14,220 bases of DNA. It comes from Clostridia bacterium. Lineage in GTDB: Bacteria; Bacillota; Clostridia; Christensenellales; CAG-1252. A model generated the notes under the pieces. That model was not told where the DNA came from and searched no databases. It was given only the letters and a program-made list of their open reading frames with translations. Of this stretch, positions 1 to 5,925 are shown piece after piece. How positions within the stretch are numbered: the stretch's first letter is position 1; each line of letters starts with the position of its first letter. Position numbers and translations under genes: made by a program. The stretch spans positions 1 through 14,220 of the forward strand of contig SACC01000015.1 in NCBI GenBank assembly GCA_009928745.1, read 5' to 3'.

Positions 1-125
1 ACCTTAACCGCCATCATTATTAGCATTACAAAGGCAATTAGCGCCGAGATGCCGTGCGTTAACGTATTTAGCCGTTCTTCCTTTTCGCAATACAGGTGTA
101 TTCTTGAATCAATGTTGTTATCCAA
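1..125 (-). CDS. Hemolysin III / PAQR-family membrane protein, N-terminal part (cut by window edge)
   Basis: Only the first 41 codons lie in the window. The reading frame starts at a TTG (125-123), with a GGGAG ribosome site six bases upstream, one base after the stop of the hydrolase gene. The translated start holds EERLNTLTHGISALIAF, which matches the N-terminal signature of the hemolysin III/PAQR family: an acidic cytoplasmic stretch, then N-x-x-T-H-G-I at the head of the first transmembrane helix, with the conserved His near residue 24. The complete paralogue at 8998-9660 has the parallel segment DIANAVTHAIGAVAAI. A GTG further upstream in the same frame (inside the hydrolase gene) has no ribosome site, so TTG is preferred. 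Family members are seven-helix membrane proteins with a proposed metal site, and their cellular role is poorly settled. The rest lies left of the window, so integrity cannot be judged. Confidence 0.8.
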   Translation of the reverse strand, partial: MDNNIDSRIHLYCEKEERLNTLTHGISALIAFVMLIMMAVK

Positions 126-126
126 C

Positions 127-891
127 TTATTCTCCCACGACAGCTTCACTGGCCGCGTTAATTATATCTATCATAAATTCCAAAGTATGTATTACAGCAA
201 TCTGCTGCATTTCGGGTTTTGTCATCGCAAGTGCTCCGTCAAAGGGGAAGGTGCTCCCGCAGTATCCCATATGATTGCCGCCTTCAATCATTATTTGAGT
301 AACTTCCTGCGGCATTCTCGAGCGCGCATCCGCTTTCATTGCTGTTGTCAATACTTTATCGTTTTGCGCTTCTATAAGCAGCGACGGCATCGCTATATCT
401 TTCAATGTGTCCTTATTATAACATAAAGGCGAATAAAAAACTGCGCCCAACACTCTATCCTGCTCTTCATACGCGCGCTTAAGCGCTGCGCCGCCTCCCT
501 GCGAATGACCGCCGACAAAAAACGATACTTCAGGATAATTATCAAAGGCTGCTTCGCTTGATTTGTAGCTCAAATACGCAGTATTGTTCTTTACCTTTGG
601 TATTACTAATAAATACCCTTGCGCGGCAAGTGCTTGCATAATATAAGGATAATCGGACGGAGGTAAAAAAGTGCCCACATAAAAGATTAAGCCGTAGCGG
701 TAATCCTTATCTTTAGGCATTAACACAAGCACATCGTCATTGTCGTCAATTATTACCTCATAAGCATTAATTGCGTTATAATCAATGTAGCTAGTAACTT
801 GAAGCCCATCGCTGTAACAAGAAGATAACATGAATGCAAGAGCAAACATTGCAATAATAGCTATTATACTCCTTTGCTTACCCTTTTTCAT
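127..891 (-). CDS. Alpha/beta-hydrolase lipoprotein (dienelactone hydrolase / PF12695-like)
   Basis: This 254-residue protein has a type II signal peptide: basic MKKGKQR, a hydrophobic stretch, then the lipobox LSSC with the lipidated Cys at 25. It should sit on the outer face of the cytoplasmic membrane. The alpha/beta-hydrolase fold is shown by the nucleophile elbow GGHSQGG (Ser130), an acid in EAQNDKV (Asp178) and a His in GGNHMGY (His207), so the triad is complete and in the normal order. The segment GLIFYVGTFLPPSDYPYIMQ is the usual strand and oxyanion region before the elbow. The closest resemblance is to the PF12695 alpha/beta-hydrolase group. The substrate is not predictable, although an ester is likely. 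The start is ATG with AGGAG five bases upstream, and its own promoter lies at 927-955. A hemolysin III-type gene follows after one base and is probably translationally coupled. Confidence 0.88.
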   Translation of the reverse strand: MKKGKQRSIIAIIAMFALAFMLSSCYSDGLQVTSYIDYNAINAYEVIIDDNDDVLVLMPKDKDYRYGLIFYVGTFLPPSDYPYIMQALAAQGYLLVIPKVKNNTAYLSYKSSEAAFDNYPEVSFFVGGHSQGGGAALKRAYEEQDRVLGAVFYSPLCYNKDTLKDIAMPSLLIEAQNDKVLTTAMKADARSRMPQEVTQIMIEGGNHMGYCGSTFPFDGALAMTKPEMQQIAVIHTLEFMIDIINAASEAVVGE

Positions 892-926
892 CTATACTCC
901 TAACGCCAATAGTTCTTTATATTGTG

Positions 927-955
927 ATTATATCAAAAAACCGCCGCTTATTCAA
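927..955 (-). promoter_or_regulatory. Sigma-A-type promoter for the hydrolase gene
   Basis: Read on the minus strand, TTGAAT (955-950) and TATAAT (932-927) are separated by 17 bases. The -10 is a perfect consensus and the -35 matches four of six positions. Transcription would begin near 920, about 30 bases before the hydrolase ATG. The spacer contains a GC-rich block followed by six T residues, which could also act as a weak end signal for the immunity-like gene just upstream. Confidence 0.6.
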
Positions 956-966
956 TAGCGCGTAAT

Positions 967-1407
967 CTATTTTCTTTCAGCTAAGTTAAGTAACGTGTTA
1001 TGCTGCATTTCCCTTTCCTTCAGTTTTCCCTCGCTTCCCTCTGCTATCTCGATAGCGATAGCTGCGTACGCTGCCGCCGCAATAGCGTGCTCTTTACAAT
1101 GCGCGGTTGCGGCGGTATGACCGCAACAACGGGCAGCAGCGCGCGCTGCGCTTCCCTTTTCCGCAAGTCTTGCCGCCGAATGCGACGCAAAAGCCGCTTT
1201 TCGCGCTTGGCTAACGCCAATTGTATTATTCAGATATTGATACGCGGCGGCAATTCCGTCCGCTACTCGCTTTTCTTCCGAAAACTGCGTTTCATATAGC
1301 GGCAAAACTCTTTCGGCGCACAATATCGCAAAATTTACCGCCGTGTTCTTATCGACAGCGTCAATCAGTCTTTGAATAGGTAATGCGTATTCGTCTTTTT
1401 TAAACAC
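967..1407 (-). CDS. Imm-5-like putative immunity protein
   Basis: This 146-residue, alanine-rich, mostly helical protein has no signal peptide. Its layout matches the group annotated as 'putative immunity protein' with an Imm-5-like domain: CAERVLPLYE at 30-39, an ARKAAFASHSAAR helix at 68-80, ARAAARCCGHTAATAH at 88-103 and HAIAAAAYA at 107-115, with spaced His and Cys residues. In that family the immunity role was assigned largely by association with polymorphic toxin loci, so binding and neutralising a toxin is a family inference. No toxin gene is recognisable in this window. The start is a GTG (1407-1405) with AAGGA eight bases upstream. A tyrosine phosphatase lies 119 bases upstream and the hydrolase 75 bases downstream on the same strand. 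The repetitive Ala-rich codons are GC-richer than the surroundings, which is expected from composition. Confidence 0.7.
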   Translation of the reverse strand: MFKKDEYALPIQRLIDAVDKNTAVNFAILCAERVLPLYETQFSEEKRVADGIAAAYQYLNNTIGVSQARKAAFASHSAARLAEKGSAARAAARCCGHTAATAHCKEHAIAAAAYAAIAIEIAEGSEGKLKEREMQHNTLLNLAERK

Positions 1408-1526
1408 TAATTTATTCCTTAATATGTTTATTTATTGGATATTTATTTAAGTTGCAATTACAATTAATTACTTAAAATCCATATTGATTTCTTCACCAAC
1501 AATAGCTAAAGCGTATTCAATACTGA

Positions 1527-2000
1527 TTAATAAATTCTCTTACTATCCGCAAGGTACTTCAAGAATGCTTCACAGCCCTCTACAACGTCTTTGTAAGTTT
1601 CCTCAAAATTGCCTGTGTACCAAGGGTCGGCTATATCTCTTGACTTAGCTGTATAATCCAAAAACAGACGAACCTTTTTATCCTTGTCTCCTCCAAGAAT
1701 CCTTAGCGTATTGCGGATATTCGCGCCGTCCATTCCGAGAAAATAATCGTATTTTTCGTAATCATCCGCTCTTAGCTGTACCGCATATTTGCCGGCGACA
1801 CTTATACCGTGTTCGCCAAGCTTTGTCTTAGTACCGTAATGCACCGCGCTGCCTATTTCATCGGTGCTTGTCGCAGATGACTGTACGGTAAAAGCATCCT
1901 CAAGCCTTTTTTTCTTAAGCATATCCTTTAAGACGAATTCCGCCATCGGAGAACGGCATATATTGCCGTGACATACAAACATTACTTTAATCTTTTCCAT
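1527..2000 (-). CDS. Low-molecular-weight protein-tyrosine phosphatase
   Basis: This 157-residue cytoplasmic phosphatase hydrolyses phosphotyrosine (or a related phosphomonoester) through a cysteinyl-phosphate intermediate. The P-loop C-H-G-N-I-C-R-S lies at residues 10-17, immediately after the first strand, and gives the nucleophile Cys10 and the phosphate-binding Arg16. The general-acid loop DPWY is at 125-128 (Asp125). Both are in the standard positions and the length is normal for the family, so the enzyme should be active. It resembles the stand-alone Gram-positive type. There is no adjacent tyrosine kinase or exopolysaccharide cluster, so the partner is unknown. The ATG at 2000 has no clear ribosome site, and the start is chosen because the family begins only a few residues before the first strand. 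It is transcribed divergently from the dehydrogenase at 2352. Confidence 0.93.
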   Translation of the reverse strand: MEKIKVMFVCHGNICRSPMAEFVLKDMLKKKRLEDAFTVQSSATSTDEIGSAVHYGTKTKLGEHGISVAGKYAVQLRADDYEKYDYFLGMDGANIRNTLRILGGDKDKKVRLFLDYTAKSRDIADPWYTGNFEETYKDVVEGCEAFLKYLADSKRIY

Positions 2001-2199
2001 ATATGTCAGTATCTTATATTATTTACGCTGATAAATCAACTTATATATAATCTTTACTGCTCTAAAAATCTTTTTATCTTGATTTATACTAATTAGGTAT
2101 AGAAAGTTTGTGCTGATAAATATCAAAGCTATCTGCTTGGCATTAGCAAGCGCGGTGGTAAAAACGACGCTTTGTCCATTCCGATACAGATTATCAGGA

Positions 2200-2228
2200 T
2201 TGTAAATTAATATTCGCCATGCTATAAT
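2200..2228 (+). promoter_or_regulatory. Sigma-A-type promoter for the dehydrogenase operon
   Basis: TTGTAA (2200-2205) and TATAAT (2223-2228) are separated by exactly 17 bases. The -10 is perfect and the -35 matches four of six positions. Transcription would start near 2235, leaving a leader of roughly 115 bases before the ATG at 2352. That is long for a simple gene and contains the inverted repeat at 2246-2299. Confidence 0.6.
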
Positions 2229-2245
2229 ATATTAATTAAATTAAT

Positions 2246-2299
2246 CTTTCCTTATGTAGGTTCAAAAAAATAGTAAATAATATTCAAACATAAGCAAAG
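2246..2299 (+). repeat. Inverted repeat in the dehydrogenase leader
   Basis: CTTTCCTTATGT (2246-2257) pairs with ACATAAGCAAAG (2288-2299): a 7-base and a 4-base perfect arm separated by one C/C mismatch, around a 30-base AT-rich loop. It lies downstream of the predicted transcription start, so it could form a leader hairpin or be a spaced protein-binding site. No T tract follows, so it is not a normal terminator. A chance origin in AT-rich DNA is possible. Confidence 0.35.
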
Positions 2300-2351
2300 G
2301 CGAGTTTAATCTAAAACTACACTAATCAATATAAAACAAACGGAGGAATAT

Positions 2352-3122
2352 ATGTTAACAGGTAAAAGAATAGTATTAACCGGCGCAACAAGCGGTATAG
2401 GATTAGAAGTATTGAAGTTACTTGTCAAAGGCGACAACAAGATATTCGCTGTCGGCAGGAACATGAAAGCGCTTGAAGGCTTTGACAAAGACAAGGTTAT
2501 ACCCTATCAATGTGACATTTCAACTAAGCAGAATGTGGATAAGCTATTTGAAGATGCGGTTACCAGTCTTGGCGTCATTGACATATTCTACAGTAACGCT
2601 GGATTCGGATATTATGAAGAATTCGACTATGTTAACTGGGAAAGAGTTGAAAAGCTGTATTCCACGAATGTTATATCGGTAATGTATTCGTATCAGAAGT
2701 ACCGCGAATATCTTAACGGCAGAGAAGGTCATTTTGCAATAACTATATCTGCAATCGGCAAAATGGCAATATCAGGCTACGCTGTATATTCTTCCTCAAA
2801 GTTTGCGCTTAACGGCTTCCAAGAAGCGCTAAGGCTTGAGCGACAGAAGAATATTACGCTAACCTGTTTGTATCCGATAGCTACCGAGACCGCTTTTTTC
2901 AAGGAAGGATTCCAAAAGGCGTTCCCAGTACAAAGCGCGGATGTTGTCGCGAGAGCAATGGTAAAAGGCTTGGAGAAGAAGAAAAAATCAGTTAATCCGT
3001 CAAAACTTTTCATCTTTTCAGAGATAATATTCAAATTCTTCCCGTTCGTGAAAAAAATCTACTTGAATATGGAATACAAAAAGTTTTTAGCCTATAAAGC
3101 AAAGTATAAAAATAATAAATAA
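2352..3122 (+). CDS. Short-chain dehydrogenase/reductase (classical SDR)
   Basis: This 256-residue cytoplasmic oxidoreductase has a Rossmann fold. The cofactor loop TGATSGIG is at 10-17, the structural NAG motif is at 82-84 and the Asn of the catalytic tetrad is in STNVIS near 106. The catalytic Ser133 lies 13 residues before the YSSSK motif (Tyr146, Lys150). All key residues are present and the length is typical of a classical SDR. An Arg after the second strand (VGRN, residue 36) is compatible with NADP preference, but that is inference. The C-terminal part is Lys-rich and aromatic (KFFPFVKKIY), as in SDRs annotated as DltE/YqjQ-like, which may be membrane-associated. GGAGG lies five bases before the ATG, and a promoter lies at 2200-2228. 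The lipoprotein gene at 3155 follows after about 30 bases and is probably in the same transcript. The substrate is unknown. Confidence 0.93.
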   Translation: MLTGKRIVLTGATSGIGLEVLKLLVKGDNKIFAVGRNMKALEGFDKDKVIPYQCDISTKQNVDKLFEDAVTSLGVIDIFYSNAGFGYYEEFDYVNWERVEKLYSTNVISVMYSYQKYREYLNGREGHFAITISAIGKMAISGYAVYSSSKFALNGFQEALRLERQKNITLTCLYPIATETAFFKEGFQKAFPVQSADVVARAMVKGLEKKKKSVNPSKLFIFSEIIFKFFPFVKKIYLNMEYKKFLAYKAKYKNNK

Positions 3123-3154
3123 TATAGCAATATTAATAACCCTATGTAAAAAAA

Positions 3155-4180
3155 TTGAACAGGAGAAGCGTTATAAAAAATATACTCATTAAATACTTAT
3201 CAATACTTTTATGCATGGTAATTACCCTAGCGTTTTTTGCTTGCGCTAGCCCCATTGTACACACAATCGGAAATAATACTGACACAGAGCAACCGACCGA
3301 GCCCGAACCCGAGATCACTCCCCCTGGCGCTTTCGACTTTTTGAATTTTACACGCGCTGAAGGGGATTTGATAGTTCATTTTATGGATGTCGGGCAAGGC
3401 GACGGCATTTTTATTGAATTCCCTGACGGTAAGCGCATGATAATGGACGGCGGCAGTCTTATCTTCTCGCCCTCCGCTTACATTTTGAGTTATCTCTCGC
3501 ATTTGACAATCAATAACGGGGTAATTGATTATCTTATGCTTACACATGCGGACAGAGACCACTGCAACGGGCTTGACGCCGTTATAAAAAATTACACGAT
3601 TAATTCCTTTTATGTGCCAAAGCTTACCCCGTCGCAGGTGGATACTGGCAGCTATTCGGATTTTTATGCGGAAATGATGAAAGAAACGAATGCGCAAATC
3701 AACTATAATATTGATATTCTTGAGATAATCGGCGAAGGCTACAAGCTGACTCTTTATTGCCGCTCCGAGGGCTTTTATTCGATGATTACTCCAAAAACCG
3801 ACTCCGAGATACAGAACCAGATTTCGCCGATTGCCATTCTTGAATATGCAGACAGAAAAGTTGTGTTTACCGGCGATGCGGATTTTAGCAGTGAGGATTT
3901 TTTTATGAGCTTAGCTCCCTTTGATAGTATTGACTGCGATGTACTAAAGGTCGGTCACCACGGCAGCAAATCCTCTACAAGCGAAGCTTTTTTAGAGTTC
4001 ATCTCTCCCGAATATGCGGTAATCAGCGTTGGAGCAATAGATATTATTCATCCTCAAAAACAGCTTTTAGACAGGCTTAAAGCGCGCAATATAACCACAA
4101 TGCGCACCGATAAGAACGGCGCCGTTGTTCTGCGCATCACGCAGCAAGGCGACATAAGTTTTGTATGCAAGAAACCGTAA
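3155..4180 (+). CDS. Secreted ComEC-like MBL-fold metallohydrolase lipoprotein
   Basis: The 341 residues (as started here) have a hydrophobic signal ending FFAC (Cys30, an imperfect lipobox), then an acidic Pro/Glu linker at 42-57. A metallo-beta-lactamase domain of the ComEC/Rec2 C-terminal type follows: HFMDVGQGDG at 75-84, MDGG at 97-100, the metal motif THADRDH (His131, Asp133, Asp135, His136), TGDAD (Asp241), VGHHGSKSS (His268, His269) and a late His-Pro (299-300). All expected metal ligands are present. In ComEC this domain is proposed to degrade one strand of incoming DNA. Here it stands alone without the ComEC channel and should face outside, so a phosphodiester or nucleic-acid substrate is only an inference. 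The start is uncertain: the TTG at 3155 has no ribosome site, whereas AGGAG at 3161-3165 points to the in-frame ATA at 3173, which would give a tidy MKNILIKYLS signal start. Confidence 0.88.
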   Translation: MNRRSVIKNILIKYLSILLCMVITLAFFACASPIVHTIGNNTDTEQPTEPEPEITPPGAFDFLNFTRAEGDLIVHFMDVGQGDGIFIEFPDGKRMIMDGGSLIFSPSAYILSYLSHLTINNGVIDYLMLTHADRDHCNGLDAVIKNYTINSFYVPKLTPSQVDTGSYSDFYAEMMKETNAQINYNIDILEIIGEGYKLTLYCRSEGFYSMITPKTDSEIQNQISPIAILEYADRKVVFTGDADFSSEDFFMSLAPFDSIDCDVLKVGHHGSKSSTSEAFLEFISPEYAVISVGAIDIIHPQKQLLDRLKARNITTMRTDKNGAVVLRITQQGDISFVCKKP

Positions 4181-4279
4181 GTTTTATCTGTTTTATACGA
4201 AAATAATTATATTAGTTATGCAATAAATTATTCTAAATAATGATTTATATATTTTGCTATCGTTATTATAGTTTTATTT

Positions 4280-4314
4280 ACCATAAAAATTAGTCTTTAA
4301 CCAAATATTATGGT
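4280..4314. repeat. Inverted repeat between convergent genes
   Basis: ACCATAA (4280-4286) and TTATGGT (4308-4314) are perfect 7-base arms around 21 bases, lying between the stops of two converging genes. On minus-strand RNA the loop can form a further short stem (UUGGU with ACUAA). There is no long T tract on either side, so it is at best a weak bidirectional end signal. Confidence 0.3.
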
Positions 4315-4329
4315 GTGATGTAAACATTG

Positions 4330-5151
4330 TTATCTTCTTTTATATACATTGCTTTTGCGGTAGACTATACTACCGTTGACGCGGTCGTTAAAGGGATAGA
4401 ATTTTATTATTGGCAAAAAAGTGTTCTTGGGTTGGTTATTGATAACTTCATCCGCAAACTCTATAGCTTTTGCAAAAACTTCTTTCTTTATATCTCCGCC
4501 CTCGTGACCCCAGTGCGCGATATATGTATCCATTAACGCTAATATCTTCTTGGCGTTATGCGTCCATTCATACAGCGGCACGGAATTAGGTAAAAAAGCC
4601 CAGGGGGACGGGCAGCAGTTATCGCCTACGAACATATGCTTCGTTTTATCGTCAAGTAATATAATGGATCCGCTAGTGTGTCCGGCAAAATGCTTACATG
4701 TGACCTTCCTGCCGCCCAAGTCAAAAATGTGATTATCTTCAATAGGAATAAGCTTTGTTTTGTATCTGCCGCGAACGACATCCTTAACGCTAATTGACGG
4801 GTCAACGACTCCCTTGCTCAAGAACTTAAAAAGTTTTCTAAGCCACAACCTCGAATAGAATTTGTAGCCGTAACGGATATCCGCCGAATGCGCGTACGCC
4901 TTCTCGAATTGTCCCATTCCGCCGATGTGGTCGGGATGAATATGAGTAAACACTACGTCAATTGGCAAGTCTGTCAAGGTCTCAATATATCCTCGCATAT
5001 CTCCGTAACCCGTGCCCACATCGATTAACAACGCACGCTCCGTACCTATAATGAGATAGCAATCTGTCGCCAAAAAATCACTTATGTAATATATTCCGTC
5101 CGCAATAACCTTTGTCGGATAATCTTGTCTTTTTCCGTATTCTTTTTTCAT
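4330..5151 (-). CDS. Cytoplasmic MBL-fold metallohydrolase (glyoxalase II-like)
   Basis: This 273-residue protein has no signal peptide. It carries the canonical metal motif THIHPDH (His70, His72, Asp74, His75), then AGHTSGS (His158), VGDN (Asp177) and a late HWGHEGG (His213/His216), so it can bind two metals. This ligand pattern is that of the glyoxalase II/hydroxyacylglutathione hydrolase-like branch, not the ComEC type at 3155, so the two converging MBL genes are not recent duplicates. The long insert at 98-140 (rich in Arg/Lys and aromatics) separates the metal motifs. A thioester or small phosphoester substrate is possible but unproven. The start is ATG with AAGGGA eight bases upstream. 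It follows the DUF2500-like gene by 42 bases on the same strand and is probably the last gene of that transcript. Confidence 0.88.
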   Translation of the reverse strand: MKKEYGKRQDYPTKVIADGIYYISDFLATDCYLIIGTERALLIDVGTGYGDMRGYIETLTDLPIDVVFTHIHPDHIGGMGQFEKAYAHSADIRYGYKFYSRLWLRKLFKFLSKGVVDPSISVKDVVRGRYKTKLIPIEDNHIFDLGGRKVTCKHFAGHTSGSIILLDDKTKHMFVGDNCCPSPWAFLPNSVPLYEWTHNAKKILALMDTYIAHWGHEGGDIKKEVFAKAIEFADEVINNQPKNTFLPIIKFYPFNDRVNGSIVYRKSNVYKRR

Positions 5152-5193
5152 CTATAAATCCCTTATTAAAAAATCACTTACGTACTAACTTTA

Positions 5194-5898
5194 TTATATA
5201 TCTTGAAAAAATACTTTTACATAACTAATCATATCTGCATAACTCATAGTATTTTCCGTCTCTTCCCGTCCGATATTCAATGTACATAATACATCGGTCT
5301 CTCCAGACCGTTCGACCATCAACTCTGCTCCGTCTGCTTTTTTTAGCACAAAGAACCAATCGCTGCTGTCTTGCGGAAGCTTTGCAAGTATGTTTTCCAT
5401 ATCCTGAAGTGTGTATTTTATCCGTTCTTTGCTGGACACCATAACATCCAACCCTTCCGCCTCGCCGTAAAACAATACCGTTTTACCTTTTTTAGGTGTT
5501 TGGACCTTTGGCGTTAAGCCGCTTTCCTTCACAACAAAGTCCAAAAACTTATAGCCCTGATATGTTAATGTGCCCGTATCTCCGTCATTATACTTAATGG
5601 CGATTTTGCCCTTAACCTTAAAAGACAGCTTTTTGCCTTGTTTTGGCTTAAACTCTATATAATTAGATGTTATCTGATGTCCGCTGAATCTATCAACGGT
5701 CTCCGATGTAAAATTCTCATTTACCGATCTGGTATTGGATTTTGCGCCAAGAAATTTTGCTTCCACCGTTACAATCGGCAAATTTTTTTGCTTTTTCATA
5801 TTGCCCATAACGACTATAACCGCAATTATTACCGCGATTACGCCTATTAGTGCCACTATCACCCCGATGAGCGCACCTGCAGAACTTAAAAATAACAT
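5194..5898 (-). CDS. DUF2500-like membrane protein with unrecognised C-terminal domain
   Basis: This 234-residue protein begins with one long hydrophobic helix (residues 5-31, Ile/Val/Ala-rich), followed by a basic MKKQK stop-transfer. Residues 41-123 resemble DUF2500: PIVTVEAKFLGAKSNT, then a polar loop, YIEFKPKQGKKLSFKV and the close GDTGTLTYQGYKFLDF, which mirrors the family's ending 'G..G.L.yqG..fl.F'. Residues about 138-234 are an extra domain not recognised here, predicted mixed alpha/beta (KYTLQDMENILAKLP, WFFVLKKADGAELMVE, an acidic stretch, then a Ser/Tyr-rich amphipathic helix at the end). DUF2500 proteins are usually about half this length. Topology suggests a short N-terminal anchor with the rest on one side of the membrane, and the side is not certain. 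GAGG lies seven bases before the ATG, 27 bases after the large lipoprotein gene, so the two are very probably co-transcribed. Function is unknown. Confidence 0.7.
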   Translation of the reverse strand: MLFLSSAGALIGVIVALIGVIAVIIAVIVVMGNMKKQKNLPIVTVEAKFLGAKSNTRSVNENFTSETVDRFSGHQITSNYIEFKPKQGKKLSFKVKGKIAIKYNDGDTGTLTYQGYKFLDFVVKESGLTPKVQTPKKGKTVLFYGEAEGLDVMVSSKERIKYTLQDMENILAKLPQDSSDWFFVLKKADGAELMVERSGETDVLCTLNIGREETENTMSYADMISYVKVFFQDI

Positions 5899-5925
5899 AA
5901 TTTTACCTCACATATAATTAGTAAT

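Larger units (their letters stand above)
2001..2351. other. Intergenic region between divergent genes, with possible coding relic
   Basis: This 351-base gap separates the phosphatase (minus) from the dehydrogenase (plus). Its right half holds a promoter (2200-2228), an inverted repeat (2246-2299) and a GGAGG ribosome site (2342-2346). Its left half has no recognised gene. A plus-strand frame at 2103-2210 without a start codon reads protein-like (it contains SKRGGKNDALSIPIQ), and a minus-strand frame over the same stretch is also open without a start codon. Either may be a decayed gene end or chance in AT-rich DNA. Confidence 0.5.

Noticed and set aside
49..426. Plus-strand 125-codon open frame over the left edge and hydrolase end
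   Set aside because: It runs antisense to the hydrolase and the hemolysin III start, has no ribosome site and its protein shows no family features.
3227..3697. Minus-strand 156-codon open frame opposite the ComEC-like gene
   Set aside because: It is antisense to conserved metal-binding motifs and has no recognisable domain or ribosome site.
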